Shown one piece after another: positions 1 through 9,382 of a stretch of 38,906 nucleotides of DNA. The DNA lies in NCBI GenBank assembly GCA_021151835.1, contig JAGKWO010000041.1, forward strand, positions 1 to 38,906, given 5' to 3'. Numbering within the stretch: position 1 is the first letter of the stretch; each line of letters opens with the position of its first letter. A program made the translations under genes and the position numbers. The stretch is from Gammaproteobacteria bacterium. GTDB taxonomy: Bacteria > Pseudomonadota > Gammaproteobacteria > Pseudomonadales > Cellvibrionaceae. The notes beneath the pieces were generated by a model. The model was not told the DNA's origin. It saw nothing but the letters and a program-made list of their open reading frames with translations, and made no database searches.

Positions 1-25
1 AGTGATTTTTGTTGAGAATCAGCCT

Positions 26-3000
26 ATGACCACTGGCCTCTACCAGATAGACGAGTTCAAAGATAACTGCGGTTTTGGTTTGATCGCCCATTTAAAGGGT
101 GCAACCAGCCATCGTCTGCTCAAAACAGCAATTGAAGCCCTGACCTGCATGACCCACCGCGGTGGTATCAATGCGGACGGCAAAACCGGTGACGGTTGTG
201 GCTTGTTGCTGCAAAAGCCGGACAGCTTCCTGCGTGCCGTGGCCAAAGAGGCCTGCGGTGCAGAGCTGACTGCTATTTATGGTGTAGGTTCCATTATGCT
301 CAGCCGCGACGAAGCGGTTGCTGAGTCCCAACGCGCAATCCTGTCTGAAGAATTGACCAATCAGGGATTGGTAGTTGCCGGCTGGCGCTTGATCCCGACC
401 GACCCCGAGTGTCTGGGCCCCATCGCCCTGAAATCGCTGCCAACGTTTAACCATGTTTTTGTAAACAACACCGATCTGCCGATCGAGCAGGTTAACGCCA
501 AGCTGTTTGTTGCGCGTCGTAAAGCGGAAATCCGTTTGGCGGGCGATAAAAGCTTTTACGTAGCGAGCCTGAGCACCAGCATCCTTTCTTATAAAGGGTT
601 GATGATGCCGGTGGATTTGCCGCGTTTCTTCGCTGACCTGGCGGACGAGCGCCTGGAAACCGCAATTTGCGTGTTCCACCAACGCTTCTCTACCAATACC
701 ATGCCGGTATGGCCGTTGGCCCAACCGTTCCGCATGCTGGCGCACAACGGTGAAATCAATACCATCGTAGGTAACCGCAACTGGTCGGTTGCGCGTACGC
801 CGAAATTCATCACGCCATTGCTGCCTGAGCTGCAAGAACTCAAGCCGCTGGTTAACCGTACCGGTTCCGACTCATCCAGCCTGGATAACATGCTCGAAAT
901 CCTGTCGCTTGGCGGGATGGAATTGCACCGTGCGATCCGTATGCTGGTGCCGCCGGCGTGGCAGAACGTAGAGAATATGGACCCGGACCTGCGTGCGTTC
1001 TACGAATACAACTCCATGCATATCGAGCCGTGGGATGGCCCCGCTGGCCTGGTAATTACCGATGGTCGCTACGCGGTATGTACCCTCGACCGCAACGGTC
1101 TGCGTCCATCCCGTTGGGTTATCACCAAAGACGATATGATCACCGTGGCCTCGGAAGTGGGCGTGTATGCCTATGATCCGGCTGACGTGGTTGCCAAAGG
1201 CCGCCTTGGCCCGGGCCAGATCATGTCGATCGATACCCTGACCGGTACCTTGCATAACACCCAGGATATCGACAACCAGCTCAAGTCGAGCAAGCCCTAC
1301 AAGCAATGGCTGAAAGAGCGCGCCTTGCGCGTTGAATCGACCCTCAATACTGATGCCAAAGAAAATGGTCTGGAAGGTATTGAGCTGAAAGCCAATATGA
1401 AGATGTTCCAGGTCAGCTTTGAAGAGCGCGATCAATTATTACGTCCATTGGCTGAAGGCGGTCAGGAAGCGGTTGGTTCCATGGGTGACGATACGCCTAT
1501 GGCGGTGCTGTCACGCCAGCAACGCTCGCTCTACGACTATTTCCGCCAGCAATTTGCGCAGGTAACCAACCCGCCCATCGATCCGTTGCGTGAAGCAATT
1601 GTTATGTCGCTGGAGACTTGCCTTGGTCGTGAGTTGTCGGTTTATGAAGAACATGCCGATCATGCTGATCGTGTAATCCTCAGCTCGCCCGTGCTGTCAC
1701 CGGAGAAATTCCGTGGCTTGATGGCGCTGAAGCGCCCCGGTTACGAGCAACAAAAATTCTCGCTCTACTACGATCCGGAAACTACTAACCTGAAGGCGGC
1801 GCTAAACAAGCTATGTGAAGACGTAGCGGTGGCAGTTAAATCAGGCAAAGTGTTGATGGTGTTAAGCGATGCCGGTTTCACTAAAGGCCAATTGCCGATC
1901 CACGCCTTGTTGGCGGTGGGTGCCGTACACCAGCATTTAACCAATGTCGGTCTGCGTTGCGAGTCCAACCTGATTGTTGAAACCGCCACCGCGCGCGATC
2001 CACACCAGGTTGCTGCCTTGATCGCCTACGGTGCGACAGCGGTTTATCCGTACCTGAGCTACCACGTTCTCAATGACCTGATTGAGACCGGCGAACTGCT
2101 CAGCGATGTGGATTCCGCCTACAAAAACTACCGCAAGGGCATCGACAAGGGGTTGCTGAAAATCCTGTCGAAAATGGGTATTTCCACCATCACGTCCTAT
2201 CGCGGCGCCCAGTTGTTTGAAGCGATTGGTTTGTCCGAAGAGGTGATCAATACCTGCTTTGAAAGCACGCCAAGTCGTATCGGCGGGGCGCGTTTTGAAG
2301 AGCTGGAAGCGGACCAGAAAATTATTGCCCAGACTGCCTGGCTGGATCGCAAGCCGATTATCCAGGGCGGTTTGCTCAAGTACGTACACGGTTCTGAGTA
2401 CCATGCGTACAACCCGGATGTGGTGCAAACCCTGCAGAAAGCCGTGCAAAGCGGTAACTACGCCTTGTGGCGCAACTATGCGGATATCGTGAACAAGCGT
2501 CCGGTCGCCATGTTGCGTGACTTGCTGGCGATTCGCGAAGATGTGTGCACACCGGTGCCGCTGTCAGAAGTGGAGCCTATCGAAAGCGTGATCAAGCGTT
2601 TTGACTCGGCGGGGATGTCGCTCGGCGCCCTGTCGCCTGAAGCGCACGAAGCCCTGGCTGAAGCGATGAACCGTTTGGGTGGCCGCTCCAACTCGGGTGA
2701 AGGCGGTGAAGATCCGGCGCGTTACGGCACCATCAAAAGTTCCAAAATCAAACAGGTTGCGTCTGGCCGTTTCGGCGTGACACCGGCTTACCTGGTGAAC
2801 GCGGAAGTGCTGCAAATTAAAGTCGCCCAGGGTGCAAAACCGGGTGAAGGCGGCCAATTGCCCGGCGGTAAAGTGAACGCGTTAATCGCGCGCCTGCGTC
2901 ACTCGGTTCCCGGTGTGACCCTGATTTCACCACCGCCGCACCACGATATCTATTCGATTGAAGACCTGGCGCAGCTGATTTATGACTTGAAACAAGTTAA

Positions 3001-4477
3001 CCCTGATGCGCTGGTATCGGTGAAACTGGTATCGCGTCCGGGTGTAGGTACCATCGCTGCCGGTGTGGCTAAAGCCTACGCTGACCTGATCACCATCTCC
3101 GGTTACGATGGCGGTACGGCGGCGAGCCCGTTGACCTCGATTAAATATGCCGGTTCGCCATGGGAACTGGGTTTGTCCGAGACTCACCAGACCCTGCGTG
3201 CCAACGACCTGCGCGATAAAGTCCGCGTACAAACCGACGGCGGTTTGAAAACCGGTCTGGACGTTGTGAAAGCGGCGATGCTCGGTGCAGAAAGCTTCGG
3301 CTTCGGTACTGGCCCGATGGTCGCGCTCGGCTGTAAATACCTGCGTATTTGCCACCTGAACAACTGTGCGACCGGTGTTGCTACCCAGCAGGACAAACTG
3401 CGTCAGGACCATTACATCGGCACCGTTGAAATGGCGATGAATTTCTTCAAGTTTGTTGCTGAGGAAACCCGCGAGTGGATGGCGCGTTTGGGCGTGCGCA
3501 CTCTGGGCGAACTGGTCGGCCGTGTGGATCTGTTAACGATCCTTGAAGGCGAAACCACCAAGCAACAACAGCTCGATTTAAGCCCGATCATCTATACCGA
3601 TGATTACTTGGCAACCAAGCCGCAACTGTGTGCGGTAAGCAAGAACGAGCCGTTCGACAAAGGCGAAACTGCCGAGGCGATGGTCAAAGTATTGCTGCCG
3701 GCGATTGATGCGAAAACCGGTGGTGAATTTGAGTTCCATATCACCAACTGTGACCGTTCCATCGGTGCGCGTATCAGTGGTGAAATCGCCAAACGCTACG
3801 GCAACCTGGGTATGAACGACAAGCCGATCAAACTGAAGCTTACCGGTATTGCCGGCCAGAGCTTCGGTGTGTGGAATGCTGGCGGCCTGGATATGTACCT
3901 GGAAGGTGATGCCAACGACTACGTCGGTAAAGGCATGGCCGGTGGTAAGCTGGTGCTGCGTCCACCGCGTACCTCTGAATTCAAGTCCAACAAAACCAGC
4001 ATCATGGGTAATACCTGTTTGTACGGTGCGACTGGCGGCAAGTTGTTTGCAGCCGGTACTGCCGGCGAGCGTTGCGGTGTGCGTAACTCTGGCGCCCATG
4101 TGGTAGTGGAAGGTGCGGGTGATCACTGCTGTGAATACATGACCGGCGGCGTGGTAACCGTGCTGGGCCAGACCGGCGTTAACTTCGGCGCAGGTATGAC
4201 CGGCGGTTTCGCCTACGTGCTCGACGAAGCCAATGATTTCGTTGACCGTTACAACCATGAACTGGTGGATATCCACCGTATCAACACCGAGGCACTGGAA
4301 GCCCATCGCAACCACCTGCGCAGTGTGATTGAAGAATTCACGCAGGAAACCGAGAGTGCATGGGGCCAACACTTGTTGGACAACTTCGATGATTACATCG
4401 GCAAGTTCTGGCTGGTAAAACCCAAAGCAGCGTCTTTGGGCAGTTTGTTAGTCAGTTTCCGCAAGCGCGGCGAATAA
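26..4477 (+). CDS. gltB: Glutamate synthase (NADPH) large subunit
   Basis: Catalyses glutamine-dependent amination of 2-oxoglutarate to glutamate, the GOGAT half of ammonium assimilation, in the cytoplasm with GltD. The domain order is complete. It begins with a class II glutamine amidotransferase whose nucleophile would be Cys15 in DNCGFG, exposed after removal of a short propeptide. A central domain follows, then the FMN-binding synthase domain (about residues 800-1180) with the 3Fe-4S cysteines in CKYLRICHLNNC near residue 1103, and a C-terminal GXGXG beta-helix from about 1240. The frame is open from base 2 at a GTG, but ATG at 26 gives the MTTGLYQIDEFKDNCGFG start expected from pseudomonad homologues, with a GAGA about 8 bases upstream. 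The resulting 1483 residues is the usual length. The start stays slightly uncertain because the window edge removes the upstream context. gltD follows 21 bases later. Confidence 0.97.
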   Translation: MTTGLYQIDEFKDNCGFGLIAHLKGATSHRLLKTAIEALTCMTHRGGINADGKTGDGCGLLLQKPDSFLRAVAKEACGAELTAIYGVGSIMLSRDEAVAESQRAILSEELTNQGLVVAGWRLIPTDPECLGPIALKSLPTFNHVFVNNTDLPIEQVNAKLFVARRKAEIRLAGDKSFYVASLSTSILSYKGLMMPVDLPRFFADLADERLETAICVFHQRFSTNTMPVWPLAQPFRMLAHNGEINTIVGNRNWSVARTPKFITPLLPELQELKPLVNRTGSDSSSLDNMLEILSLGGMELHRAIRMLVPPAWQNVENMDPDLRAFYEYNSMHIEPWDGPAGLVITDGRYAVCTLDRNGLRPSRWVITKDDMITVASEVGVYAYDPADVVAKGRLGPGQIMSIDTLTGTLHNTQDIDNQLKSSKPYKQWLKERALRVESTLNTDAKENGLEGIELKANMKMFQVSFEERDQLLRPLAEGGQEAVGSMGDDTPMAVLSRQQRSLYDYFRQQFAQVTNPPIDPLREAIVMSLETCLGRELSVYEEHADHADRVILSSPVLSPEKFRGLMALKRPGYEQQKFSLYYDPETTNLKAALNKLCEDVAVAVKSGKVLMVLSDAGFTKGQLPIHALLAVGAVHQHLTNVGLRCESNLIVETATARDPHQVAALIAYGATAVYPYLSYHVLNDLIETGELLSDVDSAYKNYRKGIDKGLLKILSKMGISTITSYRGAQLFEAIGLSEEVINTCFESTPSRIGGARFEELEADQKIIAQTAWLDRKPIIQGGLLKYVHGSEYHAYNPDVVQTLQKAVQSGNYALWRNYADIVNKRPVAMLRDLLAIREDVCTPVPLSEVEPIESVIKRFDSAGMSLGALSPEAHEALAEAMNRLGGRSNSGEGGEDPARYGTIKSSKIKQVASGRFGVTPAYLVNAEVLQIKVAQGAKPGEGGQLPGGKVNALIARLRHSVPGVTLISPPPHHDIYSIEDLAQLIYDLKQVNPDALVSVKLVSRPGVGTIAAGVAKAYADLITISGYDGGTAASPLTSIKYAGSPWELGLSETHQTLRANDLRDKVRVQTDGGLKTGLDVVKAAMLGAESFGFGTGPMVALGCKYLRICHLNNCATGVATQQDKLRQDHYIGTVEMAMNFFKFVAEETREWMARLGVRTLGELVGRVDLLTILEGETTKQQQLDLSPIIYTDDYLATKPQLCAVSKNEPFDKGETAEAMVKVLLPAIDAKTGGEFEFHITNCDRSIGARISGEIAKRYGNLGMNDKPIKLKLTGIAGQSFGVWNAGGLDMYLEGDANDYVGKGMAGGKLVLRPPRTSEFKSNKTSIMGNTCLYGATGGKLFAAGTAGERCGVRNSGAHVVVEGAGDHCCEYMTGGVVTVLGQTGVNFGAGMTGGFAYVLDEANDFVDRYNHELVDIHRINTEALEAHRNHLRSVIEEFTQETESAWGQHLLDNFDDYIGKFWLVKPKAASLGSLLVSFRKRGE

Positions 4478-4498
4478 GGCCGGGTGAGGAGAGATCTT

Positions 4499-5917
4499 AT
4501 GTCAGCACGTTTAAACAATGACTTCCAATTTCTCGATGTGGGCCGTAAAGACCCCGCCAAGAAAGACATAGAGACCCGCAGACACAAGTTTGTGGAGATC
4601 TACCAGCCCTTCGCCAAAGAAGAGGTTGAGGGCCAATCGCATCGCTGTCTTGAGTGCGGTAATCCTTATTGCGAATGGAAATGCCCGGTGCACAACTTCA
4701 TCCCCAACTGGTTGAAGCTGATTTCCGAAGGCAATATTTTTGAAGCGGCGGAGTTGAGCCATCAAACCAACTCCCTGCCGGAAGTGTGCGGCCGCGTGTG
4801 CCCGCAAGATCGCCTGTGTGAAGGTGCTTGTACGCTCAACGACGGTTTCGGCGCAGTGACTATCGGTAACGCCGAGAAATACATCACTGACACCGCTTTC
4901 GCTATGGGCTGGAAGCCGGATATGTCCAAAGTGGTGTGGACTAACAAAAAAGTTGCCGTTATCGGTGCTGGCCCTGCAGGTATTGGCTGTGCGGATGTGC
5001 TGGTGCGCAACGGGGTTAAACCGGTTGTGTTCGACAAGTACCCGGAAATCGGTGGCCTGCTGACTTTCGGTATCCCGGAATTCAAACTCGAAAAGAGTGT
5101 GATGACCCGTCGCCGTAAAATCTTCGAGGAAATGGGCATTGAGTTCCGCCTGAATACCGAAGTAGGCAAAGACATCACCATGGAAGATTTGCTGCGCGAT
5201 TACGATGCGGTATTCATGGGCATGGGCACTTACACCTATATGAAAGGCGGCTTTCCCGGCGAAGACCTGCCCGGTGTGTATGATGCGCTGCCATTCCTGA
5301 TTTCCAACGTGAACCGCAACCTGGGTTTCGAAAAAGACCCTGCGGAATTCATCAGTGTTAAAGGTAAGAAAGTTGTTGTGCTTGGCGGTGGCGATACCGC
5401 GATGGACTGTAACCGTACCTCAATTCGCCAGGGCGCCAGCAGCGTGAGTTGTGCTTATCGCCGCGACGAAGAAAACATGCCCGGCTCCAAACGCGAAGTA
5501 GCCAACGCCAAAGAAGAAGGTGTGCAATTCCTCTATAACCGCCAGCCGGTGGAAGTGGTCGGCAACGGTAAAGTGGAAGGCGTAAAAGTGGTTACCACCC
5601 AACTCGGTGAGCCGGATGCCAAAGGTCGCCGCAGCCCGGTAGTGGTTCCAGGCTCGGAAGAAATTTTGCCTGCGGATGTTGTACTGATCGCCTTTGGTTT
5701 CCGCACCAGTCCGCAACCGTGGTTTGAAACCAATGGTGTGAAAACCAACGATTGGGGCGGTGTGATTGCGGCAGAACATCAACAGTTCAAATTCCAGACC
5801 AGCAACCCGAAAGTATTTGCCGGTGGCGATATGGTACGTGGCTCCGACCTGGTGGTTACCGCCATCTGGGAAGGCCGCGAAGCAGCGCAAGGCATTCTGG
5901 ATTATTTAAACGTTTAG
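4499..5917 (+). CDS. gltD: Glutamate synthase (NADPH) small subunit
   Basis: Beta subunit of glutamate synthase. It oxidises NADPH on FAD and passes electrons through 4Fe-4S clusters to GltB. The N-terminal region has the cluster cysteines in CLECGNPYCEWKCP and CGRVCPQDRLCEGAC. The FAD dinucleotide fold follows (GAGPAGIG near residue 155), and a second Rossmann motif GGGDTAMDC lies near residue 295 for NADPH. The frame is open from a GTG at 4484. I chose ATG 4499 because GAGGAGAG (4486-4493) sits five bases upstream and the resulting 472 residues equals the E. coli GltD length. It lies 21 bases after gltB and is clearly co-transcribed with it. Confidence 0.97.
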   Translation: MSARLNNDFQFLDVGRKDPAKKDIETRRHKFVEIYQPFAKEEVEGQSHRCLECGNPYCEWKCPVHNFIPNWLKLISEGNIFEAAELSHQTNSLPEVCGRVCPQDRLCEGACTLNDGFGAVTIGNAEKYITDTAFAMGWKPDMSKVVWTNKKVAVIGAGPAGIGCADVLVRNGVKPVVFDKYPEIGGLLTFGIPEFKLEKSVMTRRRKIFEEMGIEFRLNTEVGKDITMEDLLRDYDAVFMGMGTYTYMKGGFPGEDLPGVYDALPFLISNVNRNLGFEKDPAEFISVKGKKVVVLGGGDTAMDCNRTSIRQGASSVSCAYRRDEENMPGSKREVANAKEEGVQFLYNRQPVEVVGNGKVEGVKVVTTQLGEPDAKGRRSPVVVPGSEEILPADVVLIAFGFRTSPQPWFETNGVKTNDWGGVIAAEHQQFKFQTSNPKVFAGGDMVRGSDLVVTAIWEGREAAQGILDYLNV

Positions 5918-5939
5918 ATGTCTTTGAGGACTGGTACCA

Positions 5940-6284
5940 ATGATGGTTGGGATGGGAAAAACCGGTTTCGGTATTGCCTCGGCTGTGTTGTTGTTTTTAC
6001 CGGTAATATCACATGCAGAATGCGGTGGTAATTATTGCGAAAATGTAAAAGTCCAGGAAATGCAAGTGTCATATGACGGCATCATCTGGATGCAAACAAC
6101 GGGAACAGAGGCGAACCTCAATTGCGGGCCTCAAAATGGCTTCGTTAAGATTGATGCAAATACAAATGGCGGTAAGAATCTCTATTCTGCTTTGCTATCC
6201 GCACAAGCTCGGGACAAGGCTATTTTTGTGAAAACAAAAGACGGAGTCTCGCCCTGCGAGATTCATTTTGTTAGCGTATATTGA
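5940..6284 (+). CDS. Small secreted four-cysteine protein, function unknown
   Basis: A 114-residue protein I cannot assign to a named family. Residues 1-26 form a Sec signal peptide (Lys7, a hydrophobic stretch, then SHA before Glu27). The mature part is about 88 residues with four cysteines (Cys28, Cys33, Cys62, Cys106), which would allow two disulphides in the periplasm. It starts 22 bases after the gltD stop on the same strand with no terminator between, so it is probably transcribed with gltBD at least partly. There is no obvious link to nitrogen assimilation. Base composition is visibly more AT-rich than gltBD. A second ATG three bases after the first is an equally possible start. Confidence 0.75.
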   Translation: MMVGMGKTGFGIASAVLLFLPVISHAECGGNYCENVKVQEMQVSYDGIIWMQTTGTEANLNCGPQNGFVKIDANTNGGKNLYSALLSAQARDKAIFVKTKDGVSPCEIHFVSVY

Positions 6285-6312
6285 TTGTTTTTTATGCAGT
6301 CCATCTAAGTGA

Positions 6313-6356
6313 TTGAATAGCATTAGCCCCGCATTTGCGGGGCTAATGCTATTCAA
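6313..6356. terminator. Perfect 20-bp hairpin after gltBD unit
   Basis: Two perfectly complementary 20-base arms (6313-6332 and 6337-6356) flank a four-base ATTT loop, with GCCCCGC/GCGGGGC next to the loop. This is the core of a factor-independent terminator, but no T-tract follows on either strand. It lies between the small secreted protein and hemE. It most likely ends the gltBD transcript or protects its 3' end; the missing U-tract makes this uncertain. Confidence 0.6.
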
Positions 6357-6415
6357 GGTAAGAATCGTTCAGTAAAAATTATTTCAGCAAGGTCATCAGG
6401 ATCTGAGGATAAGAA

Positions 6416-7483
6416 ATGGCAGAACTCAAAAATGATCGTTTTCTTCGCTCATTATTAAAGCAACCGGTAGACGTTACCCCGGTGTGGATGATGCGCCAGG
6501 CGGGTCGTTATCTACCTGAATATCGCGCTTCGCGGGCGAAGGCGGGTGATTTTATGGGCTTATGCACCAATCCCGAGTTGGCTTGCGAGGTTACCTTACA
6601 GCCATTGGATCGTTATCCCGGCCTGGATGCGGCGATTCTGTTTTCTGACATCCTCACTATTCCTGATGCGATGGGATTGGGCCTCTATTTCGAAACTGGC
6701 GAAGGCCCCAAGTTTCAAAAAGCCGTGCGCACTGAAGCGGATGTCAATGCGCTGAAAGTCATCAACCCTGAACAAGACCTGCCGTATGTGGTTAACGCGG
6801 TAAAAACCATTCGCCGCGAACTTAATGGCCGTGTTCCACTGATTGGCTTCTCGGGTAGTCCCTGGACCCTGGCGACTTATATGATCGAAGGTGGTTCCAG
6901 CCGGGATTTCCGCCGCGCAAAAGAGATGCTCTACAACCAACCACAAGTGATGCATCGCCTGCTGGATGTATTGGCTGATTCGGTGACGGTTTACCTGAAT
7001 GCCCAGATCAAGGCGGGTGCCCAGGCGGTGCAAATTTTTGATACCTGGGGTGGCGCTTTGTCGCATGCGGCGTACCAGGAGTTTTCGCTCAAGTACATGC
7101 AAAAAATAGTAAACGGTTTAATTCGCGAAAACGAAGGCCGTGAAGTGCCGGTAATCCTGTTCACCAAAGGTGGTGGTCAATGGCTTGAGGTGATGGCGGC
7201 AACCGGAGCAACCGCATTGGGGCTGGATTGGACTACTGATATTGGCAATGCCCGCCGCCGTGTTGGCGACAAGGTCGCCCTGCAAGGCAATATGGACCCC
7301 GGTATCCTGTACGCATCACCCGAGCGCATTCGGGCCGAGGTTGGCAGTATTCTCGCGGCTTATGGCAATGGGTCCGGCCATGTGTTTAACCTTGGCCACG
7401 GCATTACGCCGGAGGTTGACCCCGAACATGCCGGTGCATTTATCAATGCCGTGCATGAGTTGTCCGGCCAGTACCACCGGTAA
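6416..7483 (+). CDS. hemE: Uroporphyrinogen decarboxylase
   Basis: Decarboxylates the four acetate side chains of uroporphyrinogen III to give coproporphyrinogen III in haem synthesis; cytoplasmic and cofactor-free. The 355-residue protein aligns end to end with E. coli HemE from memory. It keeps the active-site arginines in R27-QAG-R31, the essential Asp78 in FSDIL, Tyr155 in ATYMIEGG, and the His of NLGHGI near the C-terminus. The ATG has TGAGGA seven bases upstream. It stands alone between a strong hairpin and a 216-base gap, so it probably has its own promoter. Confidence 0.97.
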   Translation: MAELKNDRFLRSLLKQPVDVTPVWMMRQAGRYLPEYRASRAKAGDFMGLCTNPELACEVTLQPLDRYPGLDAAILFSDILTIPDAMGLGLYFETGEGPKFQKAVRTEADVNALKVINPEQDLPYVVNAVKTIRRELNGRVPLIGFSGSPWTLATYMIEGGSSRDFRRAKEMLYNQPQVMHRLLDVLADSVTVYLNAQIKAGAQAVQIFDTWGGALSHAAYQEFSLKYMQKIVNGLIRENEGREVPVILFTKGGGQWLEVMAATGATALGLDWTTDIGNARRRVGDKVALQGNMDPGILYASPERIRAEVGSILAAYGNGSGHVFNLGHGITPEVDPEHAGAFINAVHELSGQYHR

Positions 7484-7699
7484 TCTTTTTGTCACCATGC
7501 GGGCTTATTTAGCTACCTTTAATCTTCCAGCTCTGGTGTGGCGCCCATATCTTGATTACACTCGGAGCCATATCTAAAGTTTTTTTTAGGAAGATTTAGA
7601 AGCTTAATCAGGCAATGCGTGCAGGATTTAACCGTGATCTTGCCGGATTACTGCCAGTTATCCCGTCAATAAGGCTGATAATTAACACCAACTGGTGAT

Positions 7700-9082
7700 G
7701 TGGGGAAAGGCGTGGGCATTAAACAAGTTAAAGTTGACGTAAATGAGCTGACTATCGGCATGTTTATCTCGGGATTGGATCGCCCGTGGTCACAAACCCC
7801 TTTTCCCTTGCAGGGCTTTTATTTACGCGACCTGGGTGAGATTAACCAGCTCAAAGCCCTGTGTAATTACGTTTATATCGATATTGAAAAAGGCCGTGGC
7901 CCGATAGCGGCCAACCTCAAAACCGTAGCTCCCGTCGCAAAAAAAGCCCCCAACGCCCGTGAACGTGTCAGTTCTTTTACCGAGCCTGTTGCTGCGTTGA
8001 AGATCCAGCGCGGTCTTTATCGGGAAGTAGAGCCGCTCCAGCGCGAGGTTAAAAAAGCCCGCCAACTGCACCAGAAGGTTTACGGTGCTGTTGTCGAGGT
8101 GATGGACCAGCTTGAGAAAAACCAGTTTGATGGCTTGTCGCTGGGGGAAACCAAGCGAGTGGCCAGTGAGATGGTGGATAGTGTGCTGCGCAACCCGGAT
8201 GCACTTACCTGGCTTTCCCGTGTGCAGGAAAAAGATGAATACACCTACAGCCATGCGGTCCGTTCATCGGTATGGGCGATTTTATTTGGTCGCCATATCG
8301 GTCTGCCCAAGCGCGACCTGGATGTATTGGCGATGGGCGTATTGCTGAAAGATGTAGGTAAAGTTCAACTGGATGTTGATTTGTTATCAAAGCCAGAGCG
8401 TAGCGCTGAAGAAGAACAACGTTATGAAACTTTCGTTGAGTTGGGCTGCGAGATTCTGCGCAAAACGCCCGGCGTTGAGCCGCGTGTTATCAGTGTTGTA
8501 AAAACCCACTGTGAACGTTTGAACGGGAGTGGCTTCCCGCAGGGGCTGTCGGGCGACAAAATTCCGTTGCTGGGTAAGATCGCCGGAATCGTCACCGCTT
8601 ACGATTACGTCACCAACCCGCGCGGTTCACGCCATCCGATCGCGCCATCCAAAGCAGTGGGCAAGTTATACGAATTGCGCAATATCCAGTTCCAGGAAGA
8701 GTTGGTGGTGGAGTTTATCCGCGCTATCGGTTTGTATCCCACCGGCACCCTGGTGGAGTTAAGCACCGGCGAAGTAGCAGTCGTGGTCGAACAAAATTTT
8801 GAACGCCGCTTGAAGCCGCGCGTGATTGTGGTGCTGGACGCTTACAAGCAACCACTGGACGAGTATTTATTGCTGGATTTATCAGAGGACGATAAACGCA
8901 AGCAGGAGTTGTTGGATTCCGGTAAAAAATCCCGCTATGAAATTGAAAAAATCGAGATTGCCCGCGACCTTGAACCGGGTAGCTACGATGTTGATATTTC
9001 CGGCATCCGCGACCATTACCTGATGAAAAATGAGAAGAAGGGCTTGATGGGATTACTCAGTCGCCTTACTACACGTAGTTGA
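7700..9082 (+). CDS. DUF3391 / HD-GYP-type protein with degenerate active site
   Basis: The N-terminal region (about residues 8-75, VDVNELTIGMFISGLDRPW) matches the DUF3391 domain that precedes many HD-GYP cyclic-di-GMP phosphodiesterases. The HD-GYP fold runs from about 170 to 345. Several metal ligands are replaced: the HD pair is Lys217-Asp218 (LLKDVGK), the His of HPxxG is Phe245, the second His of HHE is Cys271 (HCE), and the later Asp is Thr (TAYDYVT). GYP reads GFP (278-280), and the usual Asp before GxGYP is Asn275. His185, Asp218, His270 and Glu272 remain. The protein is therefore probably a c-di-GMP receptor or an inactive homologue rather than an esterase. The start is uncertain: GTG 7700 gives 460 residues, but GTG 7712 has a better-placed GGGGAA upstream. 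It is monocistronic, with a strong terminator at 9121. Confidence 0.9.
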   Translation: MGKGVGIKQVKVDVNELTIGMFISGLDRPWSQTPFPLQGFYLRDLGEINQLKALCNYVYIDIEKGRGPIAANLKTVAPVAKKAPNARERVSSFTEPVAALKIQRGLYREVEPLQREVKKARQLHQKVYGAVVEVMDQLEKNQFDGLSLGETKRVASEMVDSVLRNPDALTWLSRVQEKDEYTYSHAVRSSVWAILFGRHIGLPKRDLDVLAMGVLLKDVGKVQLDVDLLSKPERSAEEEQRYETFVELGCEILRKTPGVEPRVISVVKTHCERLNGSGFPQGLSGDKIPLLGKIAGIVTAYDYVTNPRGSRHPIAPSKAVGKLYELRNIQFQEELVVEFIRAIGLYPTGTLVELSTGEVAVVVEQNFERRLKPRVIVVLDAYKQPLDEYLLLDLSEDDKRKQELLDSGKKSRYEIEKIEIARDLEPGSYDVDISGIRDHYLMKNEKKGLMGLLSRLTTRS

Positions 9083-9120
9083 CGTCTGCGCATGTAACCT
9101 GATTGACACAATGCTTCTTT

Positions 9121-9156
9121 AAAAAAACCGCATGTTTTACTGCATGCGGTTTTTTT
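9121..9156 (+). terminator. Intrinsic terminator of the HD-GYP gene
   Basis: The arms 9121-9134 and 9143-9156 are perfectly complementary (CCGCATG/CATGCGG core with A7/T7 extensions) around an eight-base loop. The right arm ends in a run of seven T. The A-run on the left makes it able to work in both directions. Confidence 0.92.
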
Positions 9157-9382
9157 ATGCAGCACGGGTTGGAATGGCTATGCAGCGCCCCCAAGGTTCC
9201 CTACATGCCCGGGCTCTTTAGTGTGGCTTGCTGGTGAGTGCGCAAAGTTATTGCCTACCGTTGTAGTGGACAGGGTACAATCGCCGTCCTCCTGATCAGT
9301 CAGGTTCGTTTTTAACTGCAATATCCATGGGCCAGGCTTCTCGGGGCGATGGGATTGCGTGCTATTAATCAATGAGATTTGA
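9157..9382. other. Gene-free stretch upstream of the TerC-family gene
   Basis: Together with the terminator before it, this forms the 300-base gap between the HD-GYP and TerC genes. It must contain the TerC promoter, but I see no clear -35/-10 pair and no yybP-ykoY manganese riboswitch. A long minus-strand open frame crosses it and runs into the TerC gene; it is a shadow. Confidence 0.5.

Noticed and set aside
3578..4372. 264-residue minus-strand open frame inside gltB, plus other long antisense frames in gltB and gltD
   Set aside because: The sense strand is a full-length conserved protein. The antisense frames have no recognisable domains and follow from the codon bias of the sense gene.
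9157..9382. Possible yybP-ykoY manganese riboswitch upstream of the TerC-family gene
   Set aside because: TerC relatives often have one, but I could not find the conserved paired GGGGAGUA-like loops in this region.
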